DNA of 64,000 nucleotides from Pseudomonas sp. PDM14 (GCF_014851905.1 NZ_JACVAQ010000002.1:1054001-1118000); one strand, 5' to 3'. Positions 27,564 to 36,310 are shown, counted from the stretch's first letter. The notes: a model not told the origin generated them from the sequence alone. Translations and numbers: made by a program.

Positions 27564-29537
27564 ATGAAGAAGACGTTTTTCGCTCGCCACCGCCGTTCGC
27601 TCGGCGTGATCACCCTGTGCATCCTTCTGCTCGCCGTTGCCGCCGGCAGTTTTTGGTACGCCAGCCAGCCGAAGGCCACGCCGCCGGGCGACGCCTCGGC
27701 CGCCATGCTCCAGCAACTGCAGCAGTCCAGCGACGCCTGGACCGCCAACCGCCGCGACCTCTCGACCCTGGTCGGCGACATGCGTGACGGGCGGATCGCC
27801 AGCGCCGCGCTGAGCGAGGACGCGGTGTACGTCACCACCACCGACGGCCAACACTACTGGCTGGCAGACCAGTCCGGGCGCATCGGCGAAATGATCCTGC
27901 GCGACTACAGCAGCGCCAGCGGCAGCCTGTTCCCGGTCAGCCTGTTCGACACCGATGGTGAAGCGCCCTGGTACAGCAAGCTGCTGGCCCAATGGCCGCT
28001 GCTGCTGTTGCTGGTTGCCGGCGCGGCGTTCGTCGCCTGGAAACTGCACCCGCCGCAAACCCTGAAGCAGCGCACCGGCATTCGCTTCGCCGACGTGATC
28101 GGCGCCGGCGAAGCCAAACTCGCTCTGCAGGACGTCACCGCCTACCTGCGCGACCCGGCTGCCTTCGCTGCCCTCGGCGCGCGGCCGCCGAAGGGCGTGC
28201 TGCTCACCGGCGAGCCTGGCACCGGCAAGACACAGCTGGCCAAGGCCCTGGCCAGCGAGTGCGACGCGCACTTCATCCAGGTCACCGGCAGCGACTTTTC
28301 CTCGATGTACTTCGGCGTTGGCATCCACAAGGTCAAGGCGCTGTTCCGCACCGCGCGCAAGCATGCGCCGTGCATCGTGTTCATCGACGAGATCGACGGC
28401 ATCGGCCGCCGTGGTGAGCAGAGCCGCTCGAGCGACGCCGAGGGCAACCGCATCGTCAACCAGTTCCTCACCGAACTCGACGGCTTCGCCGCCGACAGCG
28501 GTGTGCTGGTGCTGGGCGCGACCAACTTCCCCAACTCGCTGGACCCGGCGCTGGTGCGCGAAGGCCGCTTCGACCGCAGCATCGCCGTCGGCCTGCCAAG
28601 CCTGGCCGAGCGCGAGCAGCTGTTCCGCCTCTATGCCGGCAAGGTCAAGGCCAGCGGCACACTCGACTTCGCCCAGCTGGCGCGCAACAGCGTCGGCCTG
28701 ACCCCGGCGGCGATCGCCTACATCGTCAACCACGCCGCCCTGCTCGCCGCCCGCAGCCAGCAGACCGAGGTGGTCATGCAGCACTTCGTCGACGCGCTGG
28801 AAACCTGCCGCATCGGCGAGCAGCCGCTAGGCGCCAGCGCGCTGTCGGAAACTGACCGCACGCGCATCGCGGTGCACGAGGCCGGCCACGCCATCGTCGC
28901 TGCCGCCCTGCATTGCGGGCGCGTGGAGAAGGTCACCATCCTGCCGCGCGGCCAGGCCCTCGGCGTGACCCTGGTGACGCCGGTGGAAGACAAGCGCCTG
29001 CACCTGGAATCCGAGCTGCGCGCACGCATCCAGATGCTCCTCGCCGGACGCGTCGCCGAGCAGCTGTATTTCCATGAGGTGTCGTCCGGTGCCGGGCAGG
29101 ACCTGCACGAGGCCAGCAAGCTCGCCCTGTCGATGGTCGGCGCGCTGGGCATGGGCCCGAAAGGCTCGCTGCTGAGCCTGCAGGCCGTGCGTGACGCGCA
29201 CCTGGACAGCGACCCACGTGAAGCGCTGCAAGCTGCCGATGACCTGCTGCAACAGCTCAACCGCACCTGCACCAAGTTGGTGGAGCGGCTCAAACCGGCA
29301 CTGGACCAGATCAGCCAGCGCCTGCTGGAAGAGGAAACCGTGCCCGGTGAAGACGTGGTCGCGGCGGTCGAAGCGCTGATGCACGAATCGCTCGGCAACG
29401 TCAGCGTGCTGCCCGGCCACACGCCGCACATGGAGCGCGTGGCTGCCAGTGCCTACGACGGCTTCGATCCGCTGTTCGACCTGGCCCTGGTCGACGAGGT
29501 GAGCGACGAGCAGACGGCTGGCCCCGGCATGGCCTGA
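27564..29537 (+). CDS. FtsH-like membrane AAA+ metalloprotease paralogue
   Basis: A 657-aa FtsH-family protein with two N-terminal membrane helices (about 12-34 and 136-153) around a periplasmic domain. The AAA domain has Walker A GEPGTGKT, Walker B CIVFIDEIDGIG and an SRH segment LDPALVREGRFDRS. The pore loop reads DFSSMYFGVG where housekeeping FtsH has EMFVGVG. The protease zinc site is HEAGH, with the third-ligand region GAGQDLHEASKLA. Other differences from housekeeping FtsH are GEPGTGKT for GPPGTGKT and a long C-terminal tail. It lacks the usual rlmE-ftsH-folP context, so it is an accessory paralogue. Probably active; substrates unknown. Confidence 0.88.
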   Translation: MKKTFFARHRRSLGVITLCILLLAVAAGSFWYASQPKATPPGDASAAMLQQLQQSSDAWTANRRDLSTLVGDMRDGRIASAALSEDAVYVTTTDGQHYWLADQSGRIGEMILRDYSSASGSLFPVSLFDTDGEAPWYSKLLAQWPLLLLLVAGAAFVAWKLHPPQTLKQRTGIRFADVIGAGEAKLALQDVTAYLRDPAAFAALGARPPKGVLLTGEPGTGKTQLAKALASECDAHFIQVTGSDFSSMYFGVGIHKVKALFRTARKHAPCIVFIDEIDGIGRRGEQSRSSDAEGNRIVNQFLTELDGFAADSGVLVLGATNFPNSLDPALVREGRFDRSIAVGLPSLAEREQLFRLYAGKVKASGTLDFAQLARNSVGLTPAAIAYIVNHAALLAARSQQTEVVMQHFVDALETCRIGEQPLGASALSETDRTRIAVHEAGHAIVAAALHCGRVEKVTILPRGQALGVTLVTPVEDKRLHLESELRARIQMLLAGRVAEQLYFHEVSSGAGQDLHEASKLALSMVGALGMGPKGSLLSLQAVRDAHLDSDPREALQAADDLLQQLNRTCTKLVERLKPALDQISQRLLEEETVPGEDVVAAVEALMHESLGNVSVLPGHTPHMERVAASAYDGFDPLFDLALVDEVSDEQTAGPGMA

Positions 29538-29610
29538 TCCGGCCGGCGGCGGTTTGAATGAAAGGGGGTTTCCGGTAGGCTGCCCCCCTCACTCGAAAGG
29601 AGCTACTCCC

Positions 29611-29892
29611 ATGGCCAGAGCCACTGCCCGTCACATCCTGGTTGCCAGCGAAGCCAAGTGCAACGAACTCAAAGCCGCCATCGAAGGCGGTGCCGACTTC
29701 GCCCAGGTCGCCAAAGACAATTCCACCTGCCCGTCCAGCCGCCAAGGCGGTGACCTGGGTTCCTTCGGCCCGGGCCAGATGGTCAAGGAGTTCGACACCG
29801 TGGTGTTCAGCGCGCCGGTCAACGTCGTACAGGGTCCGGTGAAGACCCAGTTCGGCTACCACCTGCTCGAAGTCACCAGCCGCCAGGACTGA
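29611..29892 (+). CDS. ppiC: Parvulin-type peptidyl-prolyl isomerase PpiC
   Basis: A single-domain 93-aa parvulin of the same length as E. coli PpiC (Par10). ARHILVASEAKCNELK, CPSSRQGGDLGSFGPGQMV, and TQFGYHLLEV are the rotamase signatures. It is cytoplasmic, with no signal peptide. The start at 29611 follows AAAGGAGCTACTCCC. It follows the FtsH paralogue by 73 bp but the strong hairpin structure and spacing suggest a separate transcript. Confidence 0.93.
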   Translation: MARATARHILVASEAKCNELKAAIEGGADFAQVAKDNSTCPSSRQGGDLGSFGPGQMVKEFDTVVFSAPVNVVQGPVKTQFGYHLLEVTSRQD

Positions 29893-29900
29893 TCCTGACC

Positions 29901-29923
29901 GCTCCCGCGCGACGCGCGGGAGC
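29901..29923 (+). terminator. GC-rich hairpin after ppiC
   Basis: GCTCCCGCG, CGACG, CGCGGGAGC gives a 9-bp stem (11 if the loop closes) 9 bp after the stop. It lacks a T-tract, so termination efficiency is uncertain. Confidence 0.5.
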
Positions 29924-30042
29924 CTGCGGCCGGCGCTGCTGGCCGCGCCCCTCTCTGCCACTCAGCCAGTAAACCAGCAGGAAACCGGGCAACCGGTATA
30001 CTCGCGCGCCTCTTCCTCCTCTCGGCTCGCCGCGGACTGCTC

Positions 30043-30297
30043 ATGACCTCCCCCGATACCCTCGACCTTCCGCTCGCCGACGCCCTGCCCGCCGACGTCA
30101 GCCCCGCTGTCGATGCGCCTGTGGCCAACCCGGAAAAAGCCGCGATCCCGGCCTTTCGCTTCCCCTTCTCGCCCGCCACCTACGCGCCGAACAAGAACGC
30201 CGGCCAGGCCTGGCACCAGAAAGGCAGCAACGCCAGCCACGAGAAGAAGATCGGTCCGGCCCCCAGCGGCACGCGGCGCTCGATGGGCAAGCGCTGA
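30043..30297 (+). CDS. Small protein, unknown
   Basis: An 84-aa open frame. The N-terminal half is Ala/Pro/Asp-rich, the C-terminal half basic: FRFPFSPATYAPNKNAGQ and ending TRRSMGKR. I do not recognise it. There is no strong ribosome binding site before the ATG, but composition changes (the basic, Lys/Ser-rich end) look like a real small protein rather than a shadow. No stronger open frame competes. Confidence 0.5.
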   Translation: MTSPDTLDLPLADALPADVSPAVDAPVANPEKAAIPAFRFPFSPATYAPNKNAGQAWHQKGSNASHEKKIGPAPSGTRRSMGKR

Positions 30298-30337
30298 CAC
30301 CTCACCCTGACTGACCAGCTCCCCGCAGGAGCGCCCA

Positions 30338-30422
30338 GATCGTTCCCACGCTCCGCGTGGGAATGCCGTTGCAGACGCTCTGCGTCTGTGGGACGCAAAG
30401 CGTCCCGGGCCGGTTTCCACGC
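30338..30422. repeat. REPIN-like element, diverged
   Basis: GATCGTTCCCACGCTCCGCG opens it like the units at 13379, followed by GCAGACGCTCTGCGTCTG and GGGACGCAAAGCGTCCCG palindromes that differ from the other copies. It seems to be a different subtype. Confidence 0.65.
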
Positions 30423-30562
30423 AAGAGCCGGTGTTCTAGACACGATCAGGGGAGCATTCGCGCGTTTGTGTCGGTCTTCTGCTTAGACCCACGAAAAGGG
30501 CGCGGGCGGCAGCCGTCGAATGCCGTCTCTCAGCGCCCTTCGTCTCAGATGAGGGATTCCCC

Positions 30563-31396
30563 ATGACGCCACGCCCGCTGCCCTACCTCTTCGCCGCCCT
30601 GTTCAGCGTCTGCGCCGGCCAGGCGGCCGCCGCCGAACCCGTCGACGGCTCCGGCGACATCACCGATGCGCAGTACAACCAGGTGCTCGCCGGTGACTGG
30701 CGCGCCCCGGAAAACCGCGCCCGCGATGTCTACCGCCATCCCATGGACACCTTGCGTTTCTTCGGCCTCTCACCTGGCCAGACGCTGATCGAAGTCAGCC
30801 CCGGCGCTGGCTGGTACAGCGAAATCCTCGCTCCGCTGCTGCGCGACAAGGGCCAGTACATTGCCGCGGTGAATGGCGCGAAGGGTGCCGAAAGCCTGCG
30901 CAAGAAATTCCACAATGACCCGCGACGCTACGCCAAGGCGCGCATCGCCGAGTACGACCAGACCGCACCGGTACTCGGCGAGCCGAACTCGGCCGACGCT
31001 GTGGTGACCTTCCGCAACGTGCACAACTGGGTGAAAACCGACACCGCACCGGCAATGTTCAAGGCCATGTTCGAGGTACTCAAGCCGGGCGGCAAACTCG
31101 GCGTGGTCGAGCACCGCGCCGCCAAGGACACCGCCCTGGACGCGGTGAAAGACACCGGTTACCTGCCGACCGAGTACGTGCAGAAACTCGCCACCGACGC
31201 CGGCTTCGTGTTCATCGAGGCCTCGGAGGTCAACGCCAACCCGGACGACACCAAGGACTACCCCGAAGGCGTATGGACCCTGCCGCCGGAGCTGCGCCTG
31301 GGTGACAAGGACAAGCAGAAGTACCTGGACATCGGCGAGTCGGACCGCATGACGTTGAACTTCGTCAAACCGGCGCACGACAAGCCGAAGCCCTGA
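30563..31396 (+). CDS. Exported class I SAM-methyltransferase-like protein
   Basis: A 277-aa protein with a clear signal peptide (cut near GQAAAAEP) followed by a class I methyltransferase fold: motif I is LIEVSPGAGWYSEILAPLL, motif II region ADAVVTFRNVHNW, motif III VLKPGGKLGVVEHRA. Export of a SAM-dependent enzyme is odd because SAM is not known in the periplasm; members of this family may have lost methyl transfer or may fold before Tat-like export, though no twin-Arg is seen. Upstream, AAGGGCGC and GCGCCCTT (30496-30503 with 30533-30540) can pair over the 5'-UTR. Function unknown. Confidence 0.82.
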   Translation: MTPRPLPYLFAALFSVCAGQAAAAEPVDGSGDITDAQYNQVLAGDWRAPENRARDVYRHPMDTLRFFGLSPGQTLIEVSPGAGWYSEILAPLLRDKGQYIAAVNGAKGAESLRKKFHNDPRRYAKARIAEYDQTAPVLGEPNSADAVVTFRNVHNWVKTDTAPAMFKAMFEVLKPGGKLGVVEHRAAKDTALDAVKDTGYLPTEYVQKLATDAGFVFIEASEVNANPDDTKDYPEGVWTLPPELRLGDKDKQKYLDIGESDRMTLNFVKPAHDKPKP

Positions 31397-31451
31397 TCAC
31401 CCGGCCTGCGTGAGCGGCGCAGGCGGCCTTTCTATTGATCTGCAGCATGCC

Positions 31452-31485
31452 GCGGCGCGTTGCGACACCCTGTCGCACGCGCCGC
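31452..31485 (+). other. Long GC-rich hairpin upstream of speF
   Basis: GCGGCGCG-T-TGCGACA (31452-31467), loop CCC, TGTCGCA-CGCGCCGC (31471-31485): a 15-bp stem with one bulged T. It stands between the methyltransferase gene and speF, and could terminate the first or belong to the speF leader. Confidence 0.55.
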
Positions 31486-31645
31486 TTCTGCGTCTGGCCC
31501 CAGGCCCTGAGGGGCGCGGCCTGCAGCGCTCAAACGCCACCCGGCGAATTATCGCGACAACCTCTAAACCGCTCTAGAACGCGACCTACACGATCTAACC
31601 GGGGCTAGGCCGCCTGCGGTCAATGGTCTATACCCTTTGGGGTCC

Positions 31646-31744
31646 ATGGTCAGGACGGCATGGATAGTGGCTCATAAGGAGCCGCGCGGGCAGCCCGATC
31701 ACGGCTGCCATTGTGCCCGCCCGACTGGAGGTCCGCGTTCATGA
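31646..31744 (+). promoter_or_regulatory. Candidate speF leader: short ORF and alternative hairpins
   Basis: A 32-codon frame from ATG 31646 ends in TGA overlapping the speF start (ATGA, 31741-31744). Within it, GGCAGCC (31689-31695) can pair with GGCTGCC (31703-31709), or GCGGGCA (31686-31692) with TGCCCGC (31714-31720); the two stems share 31689-31692 and cannot coexist. This is the geometry of a translational or attenuation switch directly before the ribosome binding site. In E. coli, speF is controlled by the ornithine-sensing leader peptide speFL; this peptide is not recognisably similar. Confidence 0.4.
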
Positions 31745-33921
31745 ATCCGTTGAAGATTGCCGCCAGCGATACCGCCCGCGACTGTTTCCACGCCACCCGC
31801 GCCATCGTTCCCCTCGCCCAGACCGACTACACCGACGTGGCCGTTGCCGTGGTCTCGGTGGCCGACGTGCTGGGCGGCGCCCTGGAAGTCATCCAGCGCA
31901 CCGGCTTCAACATTCCCATCTTCATCGTCGTCTCGGTCGAAGGCACCCACGGCGCGGAAGTCATCCCGCACCTGCGCGAGCTGCTGTTGCAGGTCAACGG
32001 CGTGTTCGACCCGACCCGCGACAACGCCGAGCATTACGGCCACCAGCTGGAAACCGCGGCCAAGGCCTACGAGGCGACCCTGCTGCCCCCGTTCTTCGGC
32101 GCCCTCAAGCAGTACACCGAGGCCGGCAACTCGACCTTCGCCTGCCCCGGCCACCAGGGCGGGCAGTTCTTCCGCAAGCACCCCGCGGGCCGACAGTTCT
32201 TCGATTTCTTCGGCGAGACGCTATTTCGCGCCGACATGTGCAACGCCGACGTCCGCCTCGGCGACCTGCTGATCCACGAAGGCCCGGCCCTGCAGGCGCA
32301 GAAGCACGCGGCCAAGGTGTACAACGCCGACAAGACCTACTTCGTGCTCAACGGCACCTCGGCCTCGAACAAGGTGGTAACCAACGCCCTGCTCACCCCC
32401 GGCGACCTGGTGCTGTTCGACCGCAACAACCACAAGTCCATCCACCAGGGCGCGCTGCTGCAGGCCGGCGCCACGCCGATCTACCTGGAGACCGCACGCA
32501 ACCCCTACGGCTTCATCGGCGGCATCGATGCGCACTGCTTCGAGGAGGTCTACCTGCGCGGGCTGATCAGTGAAGTGGCGCCGCACAAGGCCGAGCAGCC
32601 ACGGCCGTTCCGCCTCGCGGTGATCCAGCTGGGCACCTACGACGGCACCATCTACAACGCGCGCCAGGTGGTCGATCGCATCGGCCACCTGTGCGACTAC
32701 ATCCTCTTCGACTCGGCCTGGGTCGGCTACGAGCAGTTCATCCCGATGATGAAGGACTGTTCGCCGCTGCTGCTGGAGCTGAACGAGCACGATCCCGGCA
32801 TCTTCGTCACCCAGTCGGTGCACAAGCAGCAGGCCGGTTTCTCCCAGGCCTCGCAGATCCACAAGAAGGACCGCCACATCAAGGGCCAGGCGCGCTACTG
32901 CAACCACGCGCGGCTGAACAACGCCTTCATGGCACATGCCTCGACCAGCCCGCTGTACCCGCTGTTCGCCTCGCTCGACGTCAACGCGCGCATCCACGGC
33001 GGGCGCAGCGGCCCGCGTCTGTGGCACGACTGCGTGAAGTTCGGCATCGACGCCCGCAAACTGGTGCTGGAAAACTGCACGATGATCCGCCCCTTCGTGC
33101 CGGACACCATCGACGGCCGCGACTGGCAGGACTACCCCACCGAGGCCATCGCCAACGACATCCGCTTCTTCCGCTTCCACCCGCAGGACCGCTGGCACGC
33201 CTTCCCCGGCTACGCCGACAACCAGTACTTCATCGACCCCTGCAAGCTGCTGTTCACCACCCCGGGCATCGACCCCATCGACGGCAGCTACACCGACTTC
33301 GGCATCCACGCCGGCATCCTGGCCAACTTCCTGCGCCAGAACGGCATCGTCCCGGAGAAGTGCGACCTCAACTCGATCCTGTTCCTGCTCACCCCGGCCG
33401 AGGACACGGCGAAGATGAGCCACCTGGTGGCGCAGATCGCCCGCTTCGAGCGCTTCATCAGCGATGACGCGCCGATGAGCCGCGTGTTGCCGGGCATCTA
33501 CGAGCAGTACAGCGAGCGCTACCGCGACTACAGCATCCGCCAGCTGTGCCAGGAGATGCACGACCTCTACCGCAGCCGCAACGTGCAGCAGCTGCAGCGC
33601 GACATGTTCCGCCACAGCCACTTCCCGACCATGGCCGTGCTGCCGCAAGCGGCGCAGATCGAGTACACCCGCGGCAATGTCGAGCTGATCCCGCTGGAAC
33701 AGGCCGCCGGGCGCATCGCCGCCGAGGGCGCGCTGCCCTATCCACCGGGCGTGCTGTGCATGGTCCCCGGTGAGGTCTGGGGCGGCGCCGTGCTGGAGTA
33801 TTTCCTCGCGCTCGAAGAAGGCATCAACCGCCTGCCCGGCTTCACCCCGGAGCTGCAGGGCGTGTACCTCAAGCAAGACCAGGGGCGCATCCGCGCCTAC
33901 GGCTACGTGCTCAAGGGTTGA
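31741..33921 (+). CDS. speF: Ornithine decarboxylase, SpeF/SpeC type
   Basis: A PLP fold-type I ornithine decarboxylase of 726 aa, close to E. coli SpeC/SpeF in length and sequence. The response-regulator-like wing domain is first (about 1-105), then the PLP core: STFACPGHQGGQFFRKHP, NGTSASNKVVTNALL, HKSIHQGALLQAG, LFDSAWVGYEQF, and the Schiff-base Lys in TQSVHKQQAGFSQ. It converts ornithine to putrescine, consuming a proton. Pseudomonas also carries a different short, eukaryote-type SpeC elsewhere, so this is probably the inducible or acid-stress enzyme. No potE antiporter is adjacent. Start ATG 31741 follows CTGGAGGTCCGC. Confidence 0.92.
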   Translation: MNPLKIAASDTARDCFHATRAIVPLAQTDYTDVAVAVVSVADVLGGALEVIQRTGFNIPIFIVVSVEGTHGAEVIPHLRELLLQVNGVFDPTRDNAEHYGHQLETAAKAYEATLLPPFFGALKQYTEAGNSTFACPGHQGGQFFRKHPAGRQFFDFFGETLFRADMCNADVRLGDLLIHEGPALQAQKHAAKVYNADKTYFVLNGTSASNKVVTNALLTPGDLVLFDRNNHKSIHQGALLQAGATPIYLETARNPYGFIGGIDAHCFEEVYLRGLISEVAPHKAEQPRPFRLAVIQLGTYDGTIYNARQVVDRIGHLCDYILFDSAWVGYEQFIPMMKDCSPLLLELNEHDPGIFVTQSVHKQQAGFSQASQIHKKDRHIKGQARYCNHARLNNAFMAHASTSPLYPLFASLDVNARIHGGRSGPRLWHDCVKFGIDARKLVLENCTMIRPFVPDTIDGRDWQDYPTEAIANDIRFFRFHPQDRWHAFPGYADNQYFIDPCKLLFTTPGIDPIDGSYTDFGIHAGILANFLRQNGIVPEKCDLNSILFLLTPAEDTAKMSHLVAQIARFERFISDDAPMSRVLPGIYEQYSERYRDYSIRQLCQEMHDLYRSRNVQQLQRDMFRHSHFPTMAVLPQAAQIEYTRGNVELIPLEQAAGRIAAEGALPYPPGVLCMVPGEVWGGAVLEYFLALEEGINRLPGFTPELQGVYLKQDQGRIRAYGYVLKG

Positions 33922-33928
33922 GCCTCAC

Positions 33929-33950
33929 GCGGCCCGCTGCGGCGGGCCGC
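33929..33950 (+). terminator. GC-rich hairpin after speF
   Basis: GCGGCCCGC, TGCG, GCGGGCCGC: a perfect 9-bp stem starting 8 bp after the speF stop, without a clear T-tract. Confidence 0.55.
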
Positions 33951-34069
33951 GCCTTCCGTGCTGTGGTCGCAGCCGGGTGTGACGGGGCGCTCGGTTGCCC
34001 CCTACCCAAACGCGCGCGTTATGGAGAAACTGCGCGCCCTCTTCCGGCAATCAAGGATGTGCCTGCTCC

Positions 34070-34444
34070 ATGCAATCGCTCACTCGCGCACGCGGCGCCC
34101 AGCCGCTGCCCTGGCTCGGCCTGCTGCTCTACGGTCTGTCACTGCTGCTCGCCGCCGTCGCGGCCTTCGGCTTGTGGTCGAGCCTGCCGCAGTTCAACGA
34201 GCTGTTCGCCAGCTTCGGCGCAACCCTGCCGCTGCCGACCCTGCTGCTGATCGAATACCCGCTGGGTATCTGGAACCTGCTGCGCGGAGGCCTTCTGCAC
34301 GTGCTGGCCTGGCTGCTGATCTGGGCCGTGGTGCGCCAGCGCTGGGCCCATCGTGGCGTGCTGCTGGCGACCGTGCTGGTCTGGCTGGCAGTGGCACTGT
34401 TGATCGTCGCGCTGTACCTGCCGCTGGTGAGCATGGCGGTCTGA
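34070..34444 (+). CDS. Small inner-membrane protein, unknown
   Basis: A 124-aa protein with three hydrophobic helices: about 16-37 (LGLLLYGLSLLLAAVAAFGL), 69-88 (including LLHVLAWLLIWAVV) and 97-120 (ATVLVWLAVALLIVALYLPL). No family recognised. The ATG at 34070 is inside a longer open frame and was chosen because the membrane topology starts there. It is convergent with the LysR gene, with 10 bp between stops. Confidence 0.6.
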   Translation: MQSLTRARGAQPLPWLGLLLYGLSLLLAAVAAFGLWSSLPQFNELFASFGATLPLPTLLLIEYPLGIWNLLRGGLLHVLAWLLIWAVVRQRWAHRGVLLATVLVWLAVALLIVALYLPLVSMAV

Positions 34445-34454
34445 AGCGGCTGCG

Positions 34455-35378
34455 TCAGAGTGCCGAGAAGCGCTTGTCCAGCCCCTGGGCGCGGAACTGC
34501 TCGACGACGAAATCGACGAACACGCGGGTCTTCTGCGGCAGCAGTTTCTGCGCGGCGAAGTGGATGGAAATGATCCCGGTGTCCACGTACCAGCCCGGCA
34601 ACACCCGCTGCAATGCACCGCTCTGCAGGTGCGGCAACGCATGCGGCATGCTCACCAGGGTGATGCCGAGGTTCATCAACGCCGCCTGACAGGACGCTTC
34701 CGGATCACCCAGGGTCATGCGCACCTGCAGGTCGATCGGAGCCTGCAGGCCCTCGCGGTTGCGCAGCATCCACGGGCGCACGCGGCCGGTTTGTGGTGAG
34801 CGGATGAGGATACCGGCGTGGCCGTGCAGCTCGTCCGGTGTGCGTGGCTCACCGTGCTGTTGCAGGTAGGCCGGCGAGGCCAGCAGCACCCGATGCGCCG
34901 GCGCCAGTTCACGCGCCACCACGCCGGGCGACAGCTCGAAACCACCGCCAATGGCAGCATCGAAGCCTTCGGCGATCAGGTCCACGGGGCGGTTGTCGAA
35001 GTGCCAGTCCGGCTGCACGGCCGGGTAGCGCTGCAGGAACGCCTCCAGCAGCGGCAGGATGTAATAGCGCCCGAATGCCAGCCCCATGCTCACCTTGAGC
35101 ACACCCGCCGGCTGGCCCTGCGCACTGGCCAGGTTGGCGATGGCCGCCTGCAGGCTGAGCAGGCCCGGCGATGACTCCAGTAGAAAGCGCTCGCCGGCTT
35201 CGGTCAGGGTCAGGCTGCGCGTACTACGCTGGAACAGCCGCACACCCAGACGCGCCTCCAGGCTGGCCACGTTCTTGCCTACCGCCGCCGGCGTCAGGCC
35301 CAGGCGCCGCGCGGCTTCGGCAAAGCTGCCAGCCTCCGCACTGCGAACGAAACAGTCGATGCAATTGAGGGTATCCAT
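34455..35378 (-). CDS. LysR-family transcriptional regulator
   Basis: A 307-aa LysR regulator: helix-turn-helix at residues 15-60 (FAEAARRLGLTPAAVGKNVA, then LEARLGVRLFQRSTRSL), and a substrate-binding effector domain from about 90. It belongs to the CrgA/YafC-like subgroup, with VGKN where many have VSRR. It is divergent from the SDR gene at 35514 across 135 bp holding a T-N11-A-type site, so it most likely controls that oxidoreductase and itself. Effector unknown. Confidence 0.92.
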   Translation of the reverse strand: MDTLNCIDCFVRSAEAGSFAEAARRLGLTPAAVGKNVASLEARLGVRLFQRSTRSLTLTEAGERFLLESSPGLLSLQAAIANLASAQGQPAGVLKVSMGLAFGRYYILPLLEAFLQRYPAVQPDWHFDNRPVDLIAEGFDAAIGGGFELSPGVVARELAPAHRVLLASPAYLQQHGEPRTPDELHGHAGILIRSPQTGRVRPWMLRNREGLQAPIDLQVRMTLGDPEASCQAALMNLGITLVSMPHALPHLQSGALQRVLPGWYVDTGIISIHFAAQKLLPQKTRVFVDFVVEQFRAQGLDKRFSAL

Positions 35379-35417
35379 GGCCCGACTATAAACCGTTGCG
35401 ATCTAAAGAAACCACAA

Positions 35418-35430
35418 ATTAACGGCTAAT
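35418..35430. promoter_or_regulatory. LysR-type binding-site candidate
   Basis: ATTAACGGCTAAT is an inverted repeat (ATTA-N5-TAAT) containing the T-N11-A core in the lysR-SDR intergenic region. It is AT-rich compared with the surroundings. Assignment to this regulator rests on position. Confidence 0.45.
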
Positions 35431-35513
35431 CAAGCACGAATAACCGGTAGATACTCACTCCCGTCAAGTAAGCAAATCCGTTCGGACTACCCCACTACTT
35501 TCTGGAGACGACC

Positions 35514-36263
35514 ATGACCACTTCCCTGTCCCTGAGCAACAAAGTCGCATTCATTCAAGGCGGTTCGCGCGGCATCGGCGCCGCCATCGTCAAACGCCTG
35601 GCCCGTGAAGGCGCCGCCGTGACCTTCACCTACAGCCAGTCCGCCGACAGCGCCAATGCGCTGGTCGCCGAAGTTCAGGCCGCCGGCGGCCGTGCCCTGG
35701 CGATCCGCGCCGACAGCGCCCAGGAGCAGGACATCCGCGCCGCCATCGGCGAAGCGGTGCGCACCTTCGGCCGCCTCGACATCCTGGTCAACAACGCCGG
35801 TGTGCTGGCCATCGCGCCCATCGAGGAATTCAGCATCGACGACCTCGACCGCACCCTGGCGGTGAACGTGCGCAGCGTGGTGATCGCCAGCCAGGAAGCC
35901 GCCCGGAACATGAACGACGGCGGGCGCATCATCAGCATCGGCAGTACCAACGCAGACCGCATGCCCTTCGGCGGTGGCGCCGTGTACGCCATGAGCAAGT
36001 CCGCTCTGGTCGGTTTGACCAAGGGCCTGGCGCGCGACCTCGGCCCGCGCGGCATCACCGTCAACAATGTGCAACCGGGCCCGGTGGACACCGACATGAA
36101 CCCGGACAACACCGACTTCGCCACCTCGCTGAAGCCGCTGATGGCGGTCGGGCGCTACGGCCAGGTCGAGGAAATCGCCAGCTTCGTCGCCTACCTGGCC
36201 GGTCCGGAAGCGGGCTACATCACCGGCGCCAACCTGCTGATCGACGGCGGTTTCGCCGCCTGA
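35514..36263 (+). CDS. Short-chain dehydrogenase/reductase
   Basis: A 249-aa classical SDR. The cofactor loop is GGSRGIGAAIV, NNAG is at about residue 92, and the catalytic Ser is in ISIGSTNADR with Tyr-x3-Lys in VYAMSK. The residues after the second strand (FTYSQSADSANALV) suggest NADP(H) preference. It resembles FabG-like reductases but is not in a fatty-acid cluster. Such LysR/SDR divergent pairs in Pseudomonas often handle aldehydes or quinones, but the substrate cannot be read from the sequence. Confidence 0.9.
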   Translation: MTTSLSLSNKVAFIQGGSRGIGAAIVKRLAREGAAVTFTYSQSADSANALVAEVQAAGGRALAIRADSAQEQDIRAAIGEAVRTFGRLDILVNNAGVLAIAPIEEFSIDDLDRTLAVNVRSVVIASQEAARNMNDGGRIISIGSTNADRMPFGGGAVYAMSKSALVGLTKGLARDLGPRGITVNNVQPGPVDTDMNPDNTDFATSLKPLMAVGRYGQVEEIASFVAYLAGPEAGYITGANLLIDGGFAA

Positions 36264-36276
36264 TTCACCAGGGCCG

Positions 36277-36310
36277 GCAGGCGGCGGGGAGGTTTATCCC
36301 CGCTGCCTGC
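36277..36310 (+). terminator. Hairpin after the SDR gene
   Basis: GCAGGCGGCGGGGA, loop GGTTTA, TCCCCGCTGCCTGC: a 14-bp stem with one G-T pair, 14 bp after the stop. No T-tract follows. Confidence 0.55.

Noticed and set aside
32221..33876. A 551-codon minus-strand open frame opposite speF
   Set aside because: Shadow of the PLP enzyme gene; no ribosome binding site or recognisable protein.
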